Origin: Fimbriimonadaceae bacterium
Lineage (GTDB): Bacteria > Armatimonadota > Fimbriimonadia > Fimbriimonadales > Fimbriimonadaceae
DNA length: 64,000 nt
NCBI GenBank assembly: GCA_020847855.1
Contig: JADLBH010000038.1
Location: 1-64,000 of the forward strand
Direction: 5' to 3'
Position 1 is the first letter of the stretch. Each line of letters opens with the position of its first letter. The notes below the pieces were generated by a model. The model saw only the letters and a program-made list of their open reading frames with translations, made no database searches and had not been told where the DNA came from. A program made the translations under genes and the position numbers. Below, piece after piece: positions 43,954 to 53,270 of the stretch.

Positions 43954-44085
43954 GCAGAAGAGATTTTGGCACGTGATCCAGTGCAAGTCCAGGAAGCGGA
44001 CGGGTAGGTGTCCTCCGCGACGGACAGAAGCGACTGGACTCCCGGCTCCATCGGCCGAAATCTGCGAGAGTGCGTCGTCGCCTCT

Positions 44086-44160
44086 ACGGGGGGCTTCGCC
44101 GAGCTGATTCCGGGAACGAGGATCGCCGCGAGCGACTCGTTCAGCGCGAAGCCCCTCCGT
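44086..44160. ncRNA. Long nested hairpin between sugar-binding gene and pheS
   Basis: Arms ACGGGGGGCTTCGC (44086-44099) and GCGAAGCCCCTCCGT (44146-44160) pair with one bulge. Inside, TCAGC/GCTGA, ACGAG/CTCGT and TCGC/GCGA pairs continue the stem to a small apical loop, so nearly the whole 75 nt fold into one rod. It starts 4 bp after the stop of the transporter gene. No T-tract follows on either strand. It could end or protect the transporter mRNA, or be a pheS leader element or small RNA; which one is not known. Confidence 0.5.
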
Positions 44161-44164
44161 GGGC

Positions 44165-45163
44165 TCAATAGACGGAGTCCGGGAAGTAGAAGTCCTTGGC
44201 GTTGTCCGGAGTGATGAGCTCGACGTCGAGCTTCATGTGCCTAGGCATGAACTGCTTGATGTCGTCCTTTTTGCCGTCCCGAAGGTTCGAGACTGCCAGA
44301 TGAATGCCCGTCGCGATCATCGAAGGCGGGTACGTGATGTTGGCTGGGAAGACGGGATCCTTGTCCATGACCCGCTTGACGATGTCCTTCATCCCGGCGC
44401 CACCGAGGATCCAAACGTTCTGCCGCCCGGCCTCCTTGAGGGCCTGTTCGGCACCCAGGGCCATGTCATCGTCCGAGGCCCAGATCGCATCCACTTGGGG
44501 ATGCTTCAAGAGCATGGCCTGGGTCACTTCCAGGGCCTTCTGCCGGTTCCACATCCCGCTCTGGCTCTCCAGCACGGTCACACCAGGGTTCGCTTGAAAG
44601 ACCTTGTTGGCACCGTTCACCCTGTCCGTGTTCACCGTGCTCGGGATTCCTTCCAGGACGAGGATCTTGCCCTTGCCGCCGAGCTTCTGCACGACGAACT
44701 CGGCAGACTTGCGGCCGAACGCCTCGTTGTCCCCTTCGATGAACACATCGGCCACCGGTTCGAGGAACCCGCGGTCCACGTTCACGATATAGATTCCGCG
44801 CTCGTGCGCCGCCTTAGCGACCGGGGTGAGGGGCGCGCTCTCCGTTGCAAGCACGACGAGACCGTCCAACTCGCCGGTCATCATCGTCTCGATGTCCGCG
44901 ATTTGGGTCTCGGGCTTGTCCGCGGTCTTATAGACCCACTCAACGTCGGGATACATCGCCATCGCCTTCTCGGCCCAGTAGCCGACGCCCGCGGTCCAGC
45001 CGTGGTCCGCCGAGGGCACGGAAACGCCGATCTTGATCTTTTTGCCGGGGGTTGTGCTCGCGCTGCCCCCTGCCGATCCGGTTCCCGAGGAAGTGCCGCA
45101 ACCCGAAACGGACCAGAGCGCCGTGAGGACAAGAAGGCTCGTTGACAGTGACCGTAGGTTCAT
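44165..45163 (-). CDS. Sugar ABC transporter substrate-binding lipoprotein (RbsB-like)
   Basis: The 332-residue protein has a lipoprotein signal (LWSVSGC, Cys22) and a Ser/Gly/Thr linker, then a type I periplasmic-binding fold: KIKIGVSVPSADHGWTAGVGYWA, DGLVVLATESAP, YIVNVDRG, EGIPSTVNTDRVNGAN and ASDDDMALGA. These match the ribose/autoinducer-2/xylose binding-protein family. Its start overlaps the permease stop (ATGA). No ATPase gene accompanies them. Confidence 0.93.
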   Translation of the reverse strand: MNLRSLSTSLLVLTALWSVSGCGTSSGTGSAGGSASTTPGKKIKIGVSVPSADHGWTAGVGYWAEKAMAMYPDVEWVYKTADKPETQIADIETMMTGELDGLVVLATESAPLTPVAKAAHERGIYIVNVDRGFLEPVADVFIEGDNEAFGRKSAEFVVQKLGGKGKILVLEGIPSTVNTDRVNGANKVFQANPGVTVLESQSGMWNRQKALEVTQAMLLKHPQVDAIWASDDDMALGAEQALKEAGRQNVWILGGAGMKDIVKRVMDKDPVFPANITYPPSMIATGIHLAVSNLRDGKKDDIKQFMPRHMKLDVELITPDNAKDFYFPDSVY

Positions 45164-46152
45164 TCGCTATTCCGGCCGCGCTGCAAGAGCACGGCAAAGA
45201 GGATAATGGCACCTTTCACGGCTCCGTGCAAATACTGGCTCACCTCCAGCGTCACGAGCATGTTTTGGATCACCGAGAGCACGAGCACGCCGACCACGGT
45301 TCGGGTCACGCTCCCGACACCGCCGGAAAGGCTCGCACCCCCAATCGCCACGGCGGCGATGGCGTCCAACTCGTAGAGCGTGCCTACTTGTGCCGTCGAG
45401 ACCGAGTTCATCCGCGCCGCCTGCAGGAAGCCACCAATGCCGCAAAGCAGGCCCGTCAGGACGTAGGCCACGGTCTTGACGCGCTCCGTGCGGACTCCGG
45501 CGAGGCGGGCCGCGGTCTCGTTCCCTCCGACCGCGACCATGTTCCTGCCCAGCGTCGTCCTTTCGAGGATCAGCCACCCGAGCACCGCGGCCACGATGAG
45601 GACCAGGATGTTCCAAGTCACCATCGGCTGGCCGTTCCCGACGAGGGGCCAGGGAAGCCCGCCCTGCCCGATGCCGGGATAGATGTCCAGGCTCGACGAC
45701 CGAACCTCGCCCGCCTTGGCTGGCGTGAGCGCGAAGGACCGAAAGGCGACCAGCCCGCAGAGCGTCGCGATGAAGGGAGCCAGCTTGGCCCGTGCGACGA
45801 GCACTCCCATGGTCCACCCGCAAAGGGCTCCCACGACGGCACCCGTCCCCAGCGCGACGAGCACAGCGACCGGTTCGGAGGCTCCCTTTGCGAGTTGGGC
45901 GTTCATCGCGTACAGCCCCATGGTCGCGCTGAGCACCACCGTGCTGCCCACCGAGAGGTCAATACCTCCTGTCACCACCACCAGGGTCATGCCGATCGCG
46001 ACCAAGCCGATCACCGCCTGTTGGTTCACGATGTTCCTCAGGTTCTCGGGATTGAGAAACGTGGGCGACATCACGGCGCTGAATGCGACGAGGATCACGA
46101 GCGCGAGGTAGATCCCGTACTTATCGAGAAGATGGGAAGCCTTGGGATTCAT
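45160..46152 (-). CDS. Sugar ABC transporter permease (RbsC-like)
   Basis: The 330-residue permease has eight to ten hydrophobic helices and the RbsC-type motifs GIDLSVGS, TLCGLVAFRSFAL, LERTTLGRNMVAVGGNETAARLAGV (split, coupling helix) and AAVAIGGASLSGGVGSV. It forms the membrane channel for the lipoprotein encoded just downstream. A cytoplasmic RbsA-type ATPase would be needed for transport but none lies in the window; upstream is a tRNA gene. Confidence 0.93.
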   Translation of the reverse strand: MNPKASHLLDKYGIYLALVILVAFSAVMSPTFLNPENLRNIVNQQAVIGLVAIGMTLVVVTGGIDLSVGSTVVLSATMGLYAMNAQLAKGASEPVAVLVALGTGAVVGALCGWTMGVLVARAKLAPFIATLCGLVAFRSFALTPAKAGEVRSSSLDIYPGIGQGGLPWPLVGNGQPMVTWNILVLIVAAVLGWLILERTTLGRNMVAVGGNETAARLAGVRTERVKTVAYVLTGLLCGIGGFLQAARMNSVSTAQVGTLYELDAIAAVAIGGASLSGGVGSVTRTVVGVLVLSVIQNMLVTLEVSQYLHGAVKGAIILFAVLLQRGRNSE

Positions 46153-46254
46153 CCGTCCGGGACATTTTGACGAAAAGAGCGATCGGATCGCGCCCAGAAT
46201 CCTTCGAACCGGTGAGTGCCCAGGTGAAAACCCGCCAAAAACACCACGAAGGCT

Positions 46255-46328
46255 TGGCTGCCCGACAGGGACTCGAACCCCAACTCACAGAACCAGAATC
46301 TGTTGTCCTACCATTAGACGATCGGGCA
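46255..46328 (-). tRNA. tRNA-Gln (CUG anticodon)
   Basis: Reading the minus strand gives a cloverleaf with acceptor stem TGCCCGA/TCGGGCA, D arm containing AATGGTAGGA, anticodon stem ACAGA/TCTGT with loop TTCTGGT (anticodon CTG), and T arm GGGGTTCGAGTCCC. Discriminator G is followed by an encoded CCA (46257-46255). Confidence 0.95.
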
Positions 46329-46404
46329 GTAGCGTAGGGATTATAGCAGTGATGAGCCCACGGGGGTTGACCACCGGCCCTTGTGCCGCCTTGGGTCGGC
46401 AGCG

Positions 46405-47574
46405 ATGAGACCCGCACAGCCCTACCTACCGACTTCGGCCCTGCCTCAAAGCCGAAGCGTTGCGAGCGTCCTTATGGAGAAGTTGGACGTCCGCGGCCAC
46501 CTTCGCGTCATGTTCGCTGGCGACTCCATCATGGCCGGCATCAACGATACGGGTGGCCTCCGCCTCCCGATCATGCTCGGCCTCCAGGCGATGGGAGTGC
46601 CCGCAAGGACCGTGGGCGAGATAGACGACGGATCCTCGGCCCATCGGGTCATGTACGACCTCTGCGCAGGGAACTCTCAGCACCAATCCATAGGAGGCTT
46701 GACCACAGCGCAGCTCGTCTCGGGGGGGAACTACGGCGGAAAGACGATCTCCCCGATCGAGACCGCGATCGCGAACCTCGCGCCTGACGTCGTCTTCCTT
46801 GCCGTGGGCTCGAACGACGCCGGAACCGAGCAAGAACGGTCGGATGGGTTCGTCTCGCTCTACACCGCGATCGCAAGGGCTCGCCCTGGCACCGCGATCG
46901 TCCACGTACCGCCCTTTGCAAGCAACAACGTCGCCAACGACTTCTTCAACCTCGATACGAACCGCGAGACCACAGCCAGGGCCGCCCGCAAGGCGATGGA
47001 GACGATGGCGGAAGACGGACTCCCCGGCGTCGTCGTGGACGCACACTTGCACCTGGCGGCAAGCGTTCGGCGGCCCGGTGCCGCCTTCAACTCGGCCACG
47101 GCGCATGCGAATGCCGTGTTCATGGATTCGGCCCACCTCCATCCCGAGGGCTCGGCCCCGATCGGTTGCGCCGCTGTGGCCATTGCCCTAGGGATGGAGT
47201 GCGCGGTGGTGCAGGCAGCGATCCAAAGCAGGTCGCCTCATGCCCCAGTACCTTGGAACGCTTCCGCAACGATCGCAACGGCGGGCCAGACTACCTTGGT
47301 CGCGAGCGGGCCGAGAAAGCACCGCCTCGGCTTGCTTCGACTCAGGAACGGGGGCGCGTCTGCCGCAACCGTCTTGTTACAAACCCTTCGGAACCCAGGC
47401 GCGGCCGCCACGAACGTTTTCACATTCACACTAGGTGCGGGTGAGGTCGCGAGCCTAGCCTGGTCAAGGACCGAAGCACCCGTCGCATGGGTGAACGAAG
47501 CTTGGCGCCTCGATGTCTCCGGCTCGGGGCTCAACGTGGAGGTCAACGCCTCGGGATCATCGTTCTGGGCCTAG
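46405..47574 (+). CDS. SGNH/GDSL-type hydrolase, secreted or surface
   Basis: The 389-residue protein has SGNH blocks: FAGDSIMAG (nucleophile Ser), a Gly block GGLTTAQ, AVGSNDAG (Asn) and MDSAHLHPEG (Asp/His). The last 120 residues form a beta-rich domain (LLRLRNGGASAATVLLQT). No obvious leader is present at this ATG. Such enzymes de-esterify acetylated glycans or lipids. It ends 15 bp from the convergent PH-domain gene. Confidence 0.82.
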   Translation: MRPAQPYLPTSALPQSRSVASVLMEKLDVRGHLRVMFAGDSIMAGINDTGGLRLPIMLGLQAMGVPARTVGEIDDGSSAHRVMYDLCAGNSQHQSIGGLTTAQLVSGGNYGGKTISPIETAIANLAPDVVFLAVGSNDAGTEQERSDGFVSLYTAIARARPGTAIVHVPPFASNNVANDFFNLDTNRETTARAARKAMETMAEDGLPGVVVDAHLHLAASVRRPGAAFNSATAHANAVFMDSAHLHPEGSAPIGCAAVAIALGMECAVVQAAIQSRSPHAPVPWNASATIATAGQTTLVASGPRKHRLGLLRLRNGGASAATVLLQTLRNPGAAATNVFTFTLGAGEVASLAWSRTEAPVAWVNEAWRLDVSGSGLNVEVNASGSSFWA

Positions 47575-47589
47575 GCCCAGCCCGGAACC

Positions 47590-49086
47590 CTAGATCCCGT
47601 GCTGAGGATCGGCTCGGCGGGCGGCGAGCGCGAAGTCTCGAATCTCGGCCGCGCCTTCGGGGCTGACATCGGTCACACTGCACTCCGAGGCGGCGACGCG
47701 GACGCTCACCGTACACAACCGAAACCACCGTTGAAGCGGGGACTGCTCGACCGCCACCATCTGGGTCCGGTTCGCCGGTACGGCCTGCCAGGCGCGCCAG
47801 AGTCTTCCTGACCTTCGCGCGAACTGTCTTCCCGATGACCGGTGCCGAACGAGCAAAGCAGTGAGCGCAGCACCTGCAACCCCGATCCCCGTCAGGCTCG
47901 CCAAGGCGACGGAGGCGTACTTCCGAACCCCAACGAGCACCGATGAGATCGTCTTACCGAGGTCGAGCCACCGGTCGAGGGACAGCAGTACCGCGACAAC
48001 CGCGATGAGCAATGCCCAACCGAGAAGGGCCGAGATCGCAGCGGCGGGGATCGCCCGGCTCGGTAACCGGAGCCAGGGGCCTTGGTCGAGAGGCTCCATG
48101 CCTGGCATCGCGAGCTCGCAAAGTACGGGAACCTCGGTGGCGATAGCAGCCGGGGAGAGATATCCGGAACCGCTGGCCTCGTTCCTTGCGAAGGTGACAC
48201 CTGCCGACCTCGCGCGGACCGCGTAAAGTCCAAACAAGCGGAACATGACTCCTTGCACGACCGTCAACTCTTGGATCCGCTCCGTACGCATGACTCGTTG
48301 CGTTCGGTTGCCCAGGCCGTAGACGACCTGGAACCCCTTCGGATGCCGCTCAATGCGGAACCCGGCGAAGTTCCAGATCCCGAGGCAGCCACTGAAGAGC
48401 CAGCCCGCCAAGTAGACCGAGACCGCGATCCCCACCCACCTCAGCGGTTCGATGCTCCTTCCGAGGCCCGCGACGAACGGGACGATCCGGTTGATGATGT
48501 CCTCATCCTCGACGAAGGGCATCACGACTCCAAGGGCCCCGACGAGGAGCAGGAGCGCCCGGTTCTCCAACATGGAGGCGAGGATGATTCGGCCCGTCGA
48601 GACCTCATATGGATGGGGCTCGGGGCGCTGGTAGAACTGTGGGCCCCTCGCACCTGTCAGCTCGTTTCGGAGTTCTTCTGCGCGTTCCCGGCCCAGGGAG
48701 TCAAGCACGATCTCAGCCTCTCCTCCTGCCGCGCTCTCCACTTTGACCTGGGTGAGCCCGAGTGCCCGTTGGAGCAGGTTTTGGGTGAGGTGGACCTCTT
48801 GGACGCGCTCTCGGGGGATCACCCGGCGACGCTTCCAGACGAGTCCCGTGTTGAACAAGACATCGGTCGGGGTGACCTTGTACGTAGTGCTGGCATAGCG
48901 GACGAGCGCACTGGCGACCGTGAGCACGAGGGGCACGGCAATGGACAGCGCAAGAAACAGGCTCGCCCGACCGATTCTCTCGCCACCTCGGGCGAGCTGC
49001 GATACGATCACGACGAGAACCACGCTGCCGAACTGGCGAAGCGCGACGAAGAACCCCGTGAAGATCGAGAGCGGATGGAGTCTCAT
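47590..49086 (-). CDS. Membrane protein with three bacterial PH domains (YdbT-like)
   Basis: The 498-residue protein has paired N-terminal helices (VVLVVIVSQLA and ALSIAVPLVLTVASALV) and three DUF304/bPH2 segments: TTYKVTPTDVLFNTGLVWKRRRVIPRERVQEV, FRIERHPKGFQVVYGLGNRTQRVMRTERIQEL and VPANRTQMVAVEQSPLQRWFRL (each shown in part). This matches YdbT. It starts within the stop of the smaller PH protein (ATGA overlap), as with the ydbS-ydbT pair. Function in other bacteria is linked to envelope stress and small-molecule resistance. Confidence 0.85.
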   Translation of the reverse strand: MRLHPLSIFTGFFVALRQFGSVVLVVIVSQLARGGERIGRASLFLALSIAVPLVLTVASALVRYASTTYKVTPTDVLFNTGLVWKRRRVIPRERVQEVHLTQNLLQRALGLTQVKVESAAGGEAEIVLDSLGRERAEELRNELTGARGPQFYQRPEPHPYEVSTGRIILASMLENRALLLLVGALGVVMPFVEDEDIINRIVPFVAGLGRSIEPLRWVGIAVSVYLAGWLFSGCLGIWNFAGFRIERHPKGFQVVYGLGNRTQRVMRTERIQELTVVQGVMFRLFGLYAVRARSAGVTFARNEASGSGYLSPAAIATEVPVLCELAMPGMEPLDQGPWLRLPSRAIPAAAISALLGWALLIAVVAVLLSLDRWLDLGKTISSVLVGVRKYASVALASLTGIGVAGAALTALLVRHRSSGRQFARRSGRLWRAWQAVPANRTQMVAVEQSPLQRWFRLCTVSVRVAASECSVTDVSPEGAAEIRDFALAARRADPQHGI

Positions 49087-49598
49087 TCTGCCGCGGGCTC
49101 GGTCGGGATCATGCGGTCGCGAAGCTGTTGTGCTTCCTCGAGGGTAAGGCCCGGTATCGTGACCACCGCCCCGACCCCAGCCGTGTGGACGACGACCTGT
49201 GCGAGCCGGTTCCACCGATCCACCGGCCCTTGGTTGATGTCTACGTGCTGGATGGACTCGCGAGGTATGTACTTTGCGACCCGCCACCAAACCCCGTACC
49301 GCACGATCAGTTCGTTGTCGGTGAGCAGGTACCCCCACGCCTTGAACTGGCGGTCCACGAACAGGACGGAGCGCACCAGCAAGAGCACGACGAGCCCGAC
49401 CAGGATCCAGACAACGTTGATCGGCGCCTTGTCCAGTTGCGATTGCAGCAAGAACGCAAAAGGTACGAGCACCGCGAGGATACCGAGCGAGCTCGCGCAC
49501 GATGAAAGGAGCCAGACCTTTCGAATGGCGGGATGGATAGGCCGGAGTTGGCCGGGCTCGGGAATGGCCGGCAGGCGGGTACTGGCTGGCTCTGTCAC
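49083..49598 (-). CDS. Bacterial PH-domain membrane protein (YdbS-like)
   Basis: The 171-residue protein starts at a GTG at 49598, with two hydrophobic helices (SLGILAVLVPFAFLLQ, VVWILVGLVVLLLV) and one bPH2 domain (LTDNELIVRYGVWWRVAKYIPRESIQHVD). It overlaps the larger PH protein by 4 bp, forming a YdbS/YdbT-like pair. The frame stays open far upstream through the tRNA gene, so an upstream start is excluded. Confidence 0.82.
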   Translation of the reverse strand: MTEPASTRLPAIPEPGQLRPIHPAIRKVWLLSSCASSLGILAVLVPFAFLLQSQLDKAPINVVWILVGLVVLLLVRSVLFVDRQFKAWGYLLTDNELIVRYGVWWRVAKYIPRESIQHVDINQGPVDRWNRLAQVVVHTAGVGAVVTIPGLTLEEAQQLRDRMIPTEPAAE

Positions 49599-49646
49599 AA
49601 GTTTCGGCGAGGATACCGGCACCGTCGGACGGGTTTCGGAGGAACT

Positions 49647-49733
49647 TGGTGCCCAGGAAAGGACTCGAACCTTCACCCCCTTTCGAGGACTAGTACCTGA
49701 AACTAGCGCGTCTACCAATTTCGCCACCTGGGC
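49647..49733 (-). tRNA. tRNA-Leu (CAG anticodon)
   Basis: On the minus strand a class II tRNA is visible: acceptor GCCCAGG/CCTGGGC, D arm AATTGGTAGAC, anticodon arm CTAGT-TTCAGGT-ACTAG (anticodon CAG), a variable arm, T arm AAGGTTCGAGTCCTT, and encoded CCA at the 3' end (49649-49647). It lies 48 bp upstream of the ydbS-like start. Confidence 0.95.
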
Positions 49734-49806
49734 AGGTAGGCTCAAGAAGGATACCTCGGTCGGTCGCGACCCGCGACGGGCCCAAATTGGAAGGTTGGAT
49801 GCTCCT

Positions 49807-51459
49807 ATGTTGACAAGAACCCTATCGCTCCTCACGTTCTCGATTGCCGCCGCGCTCGCCACCGCCCAGATCCGTGTGATGGTGAACAACGAGCCCGTTT
49901 CGTTCCCCGGCCAAGGCCCGGCGATGATGAACGGCCGCATCCTCGTCCCGCTCAGGGGCGTCATGGAGAAGATTGGCGCGAGCGTGAAATGGGAGGCGGC
50001 GACCTCGACCGTTGTGGCGATAGCAGGGAACCGGGACGTGCGGCTGCGCATCGGCGACGAGTTCGCGATGGTCGCGGGCCAAGCCGTCAAGCTCGACCAG
50101 CCTGCCGTGGTCGTGCGAGGCACCACGATGGTCCCGTTGCGCTTCATGGGCGAGGCACTCGGGGCCGAAGTGAAATGGGACGGTGCCACGAGCACCGTGT
50201 ACATGACGACAGGGAGCAGCGGGAACACCGGCAACACGGGCAACGCTGGCAACACGGGTACCAACGCGATCTCGTCCATCGAGTTCCAGCCGCGCGGATG
50301 GAGCACGGTCGGGGGACAGATCCAAGTCACCCTTCGCGCACCCTCGGGCGGTCGCTCGTTCTTCAGCATGCCAGGGGTCGTCGAGGAGTTCGCGATGTCC
50401 GAGGTCTCCGCAGGCGTCTATCGCGGCACGTATTCCGTCCCTGAGCCGAGCTTGAAGACGCTCCAGGTGGACGGCGTGCCCGTGATCGGAGTGTTCAGGC
50501 TAGACGGCAAGGAGCACGTCCGGCAGGCGGACCAAGGCGCGAGAATTGACAACGTCAAGCCGAGCGTCACCTCTCCGACGCCGGCCGACAAGGCGACGAT
50601 CAACGACCCTCGCCCGTCCGTTTCCGCGCTGGTCAACGACCTTTCGGGAAGCGGGATCAACACGGCGGGCCTCAAAGTTACTCTCGATGCCAAGGACGTC
50701 TCGGCCGATGCCACCGTGACCAAGGACTTCGTCGCACTTCGGCCTGCCCAGCCGCTCGCGGCCGGGAAGCACAACGTCACGGTGACCGCCCGTGACGTCG
50801 CGGGCAACGTCCAGTCGCTCACATGGAGCTTCACCATCTCCTCGGCCCCGAGCCTGGTCAAGAGCCTGAGCCACAACGGGATCCGCGCCCTAAAGCCAGG
50901 CGACGTCGTCCAGTTCAATCTGGAGGCCCAAGCCAAGGGCCAGGCCGTGGTGACCCTCGTCAAGAACAAGCGTACGGTGCCGATGCGGGAGGTCACGCCA
51001 GGGCGCTACCAAGGCGAGTACACGGTAAGGCGTGACGACGACTTCGCCGACGAGACCGCGATCGCGACCTTCACCGCGGCGAACGGGCAGAAGCTCGATT
51101 TCGAGGCACCGCGCAAGGTCGGATCCACTGCCTCGACCACCTTGGGTGAACCACAGGTCACGAGCCCCAAGGCGGGGGCGACCGTCACGTCGCCGCTCAC
51201 GATCACCGGCACCGCACCCGGCGCAGCCCAGGTGAAGATCAAAGTCACGTACCGAACCGTCCTGGCGGGGAACTTCCCCCTCGGCGGGACCTTGTACCAG
51301 CAGGCACTGAAGACCGATGCGAACGGCGGCTTCGAGGCGAAGGACATTGACGTCAGCCTGAGGATCAAGGGATCCGACACGACCTACACCATCGAGGTCG
51401 TTGGGGTCACGTCGGCGGGCAAGGAATCCAAGGCCACAACCGTCGTCGTGAAAGGCTAG
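49807..51459 (+). CDS. Secreted protein with copper-amine-oxidase-N-like and Ig-like domains
   Basis: The 550-residue protein has a leader (TLSLLTFSIAAALATAQ), then the Cu_amine_oxidN1 pattern: VMVNNEPVSFPGQGPAMMNGRILVPLRGV and a repeat with MVPLRFMGEALGAEVKW (each partial). A Gly-Asn-Thr linker (NTGNTGNAGNTGTN) joins several Ig-like domains that include DVAGNVQSL and VTSPKAGATVTSPLTITG. It is a surface or exoprotein. It is first in the pilB cluster, 34 bp upstream of pilB. Confidence 0.85.
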   Translation: MLTRTLSLLTFSIAAALATAQIRVMVNNEPVSFPGQGPAMMNGRILVPLRGVMEKIGASVKWEAATSTVVAIAGNRDVRLRIGDEFAMVAGQAVKLDQPAVVVRGTTMVPLRFMGEALGAEVKWDGATSTVYMTTGSSGNTGNTGNAGNTGTNAISSIEFQPRGWSTVGGQIQVTLRAPSGGRSFFSMPGVVEEFAMSEVSAGVYRGTYSVPEPSLKTLQVDGVPVIGVFRLDGKEHVRQADQGARIDNVKPSVTSPTPADKATINDPRPSVSALVNDLSGSGINTAGLKVTLDAKDVSADATVTKDFVALRPAQPLAAGKHNVTVTARDVAGNVQSLTWSFTISSAPSLVKSLSHNGIRALKPGDVVQFNLEAQAKGQAVVTLVKNKRTVPMREVTPGRYQGEYTVRRDDDFADETAIATFTAANGQKLDFEAPRKVGSTASTTLGEPQVTSPKAGATVTSPLTITGTAPGAAQVKIKVTYRTVLAGNFPLGGTLYQQALKTDANGGFEAKDIDVSLRIKGSDTTYTIEVVGVTSAGKESKATTVVVKG

Positions 51460-51493
51460 GCCCGTCAGAGTTACCAGGAGGAGTCGCCACGGG

Positions 51494-53233
51494 TTGTGGA
51501 ACGACTCCCCTGGGATGCTCACGGGCGACATCTTTGTGGCTGAGGGCCTTGTTACGTCCGACCAACTTCAGTTGGCGATGACGAAACAGGCCGAACTGGG
51601 TGGCAACGAGCCGATTGCCAAGGTGATGGTCGAACTCGGCCTGATCACCGAGCGCGATCGCGTGAAGTGCATGGGCAAGGTCTGGGGCATCCCCTTCATT
51701 GATATTTCGGAGGGTCACCCCAAAGAGGTCGCCCTCAAGCTCATTTCCCCACAGTTCGCACGACGCTTCAAGGTCCTGCCGCTGGATACCCACAAGGGCA
51801 GGCTCATGGTCGCAATGGCCGACCCCCTGGACGTCTTCGTCGTGGACGAGCTCAGGCTCACGACCGGAATGGACGTCGAGCCGCTCATCGCCCTCGAGGA
51901 GGACCTCATGGCCGCGATCGCCGAGCACTACCGCGTGGACGTGAGCGCGAACGAGGCCCTCGCCGGGGTCCTTCAGGATTTCGACGAGGACATTGACGTC
52001 ACCAGCAACGAGGAAGAGGAACTCAGTGCCGAGGCCCTGGCGAAAATGGGCGAGGACGCCCCGATCGTCCGACTCGCGAACATGATCGTCGCCCAGGCCG
52101 TGGCCGACCGAGCGAGCGACATCCACGTCGAGCCCAGGAAGTCTGGCCTCTCGGTCCGGTACAGGATTGACGGCGTCATGGTGGACGCGATGAACCTTCC
52201 CAAGAACGTCATCGCTCCGCTCACGAGCCGTTTCAAGATCGTTGCGAACATGGACATCGCCGAGAAACGGGCCCCGCAGGACAACCGAATCAGCGTCCGG
52301 CTCGCAGGCAAGGACTACGACCTCCGCGTCTCCACGCTGCCCGTTGTGAACGGGGAGAAGATCGTCATGCGCGTCCTGGACAAGGAGGGGATCAACGTCG
52401 GCTTGACCAAGCTGGGGTTCTTGGACCACAACCTCCGTGCCCTCGAGGACATGGCCGCGAGGAGCTATGGGATCGTCCTCGTCACCGGGCCGACCGGGTC
52501 AGGAAAGTCCACAACGCTCTATTCGCTCATCAACCAGTCCAACGACGGCCTGAAGAACATCATCACGATCGAGGACCCGGTCGAGTACGAGCTCGAGTCC
52601 ATCAACCAGTGCAACGTGAACGTCAAGGCGGGCATGACCTTCGCGGCGGGCCTCCGTTCCATGCTGCGACAAGACCCCGACGTCATCATGGTCGGTGAAA
52701 TGCGCGACCATGAGACTGCTACGATCGCCATGGAAGCGGCGCTCACGGGTCACCTCGTCTTCAGTACCCTCCATACGAACGATGCGTCGAGCGCACCTTC
52801 GCGACTCATGGACATGGGGGTCGAGCCCTTCTTGATCTCGTCCTCGATCATCGGCGTTCTCGCCCAGCGCCTGGTTCGGCAGCTTTGCCCTCAGTGCAAG
52901 GAGCCCTACACCGTGACCCGCGAGAGCCTTCTCCGCTTCGGGTTCCCGGTGCCCGAGGACGTCGGGTCCGAGACGAACGGCGAGATCACCTTGTTCCGCG
53001 CCATCGGGTGCGACGTGTGCCGCGGCGCGGGCTACAAGGGTCGCTCGGGAGTTCACGAGCTCCTCTCGATGTCCGACCGGATTCGCGACGAGGTCTTGCG
53101 CAAGTCACCGAGCCACATCCTGCGCAAGCTGGCCTCCGAGGAAGGCATGCGAACCCTTCACATGGACGCGTTCCAAAAGATCCTCCTCGGGGTGACCTCC
53201 GTGGACGAAGTGCTCCGCGTGATCTACGCCTAG
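51494..53233 (+). CDS. pilB: Type IV pilus/T2SS assembly ATPase PilB (GspE)
   Basis: The 579-residue hexameric ATPase powers pilus extension. A GspE_N domain (residues 8-150) is followed by the ATPase core: GPTGSGKSTTLYSLI (Walker A), Asp box TIEDPVEYELES, EMRDHETATIAMEAALTGHL and FSTLHTND, plus the zinc-binding CPQC/CDVC pair typical of PilB. The TTG at 51494 has AGGAGGAG upstream; an in-frame ATG lies at 51515. Confidence 0.93.
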   Translation: MWNDSPGMLTGDIFVAEGLVTSDQLQLAMTKQAELGGNEPIAKVMVELGLITERDRVKCMGKVWGIPFIDISEGHPKEVALKLISPQFARRFKVLPLDTHKGRLMVAMADPLDVFVVDELRLTTGMDVEPLIALEEDLMAAIAEHYRVDVSANEALAGVLQDFDEDIDVTSNEEEELSAEALAKMGEDAPIVRLANMIVAQAVADRASDIHVEPRKSGLSVRYRIDGVMVDAMNLPKNVIAPLTSRFKIVANMDIAEKRAPQDNRISVRLAGKDYDLRVSTLPVVNGEKIVMRVLDKEGINVGLTKLGFLDHNLRALEDMAARSYGIVLVTGPTGSGKSTTLYSLINQSNDGLKNIITIEDPVEYELESINQCNVNVKAGMTFAAGLRSMLRQDPDVIMVGEMRDHETATIAMEAALTGHLVFSTLHTNDASSAPSRLMDMGVEPFLISSSIIGVLAQRLVRQLCPQCKEPYTVTRESLLRFGFPVPEDVGSETNGEITLFRAIGCDVCRGAGYKGRSGVHELLSMSDRIRDEVLRKSPSHILRKLASEEGMRTLHMDAFQKILLGVTSVDEVLRVIYA

Positions 53234-53270
53234 CGGCAGTCAAGCACCGAAAACAAGAAGGGGAGAAACA

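Noticed and set aside
43923-44168. An 81-codon minus-strand frame that begins at the end of the sugar-binding gene and runs into pheS
   Set aside because: It spans the long hairpin and reads into pheS in another frame. Its translation has no recognisable character, so the base pairing explains the region better.
44159-45145. A 328-codon plus-strand frame antisense to the sugar-binding lipoprotein gene
   Set aside because: The minus-strand product is an unmistakable binding protein. The antisense translation shows no motif.
49599-50369. An extended start for the small PH-domain protein at 50369
   Set aside because: That frame passes through the tRNA-Leu gene and the divergent secreted-protein gene. 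The GTG at 49598 gives a normal-length protein.
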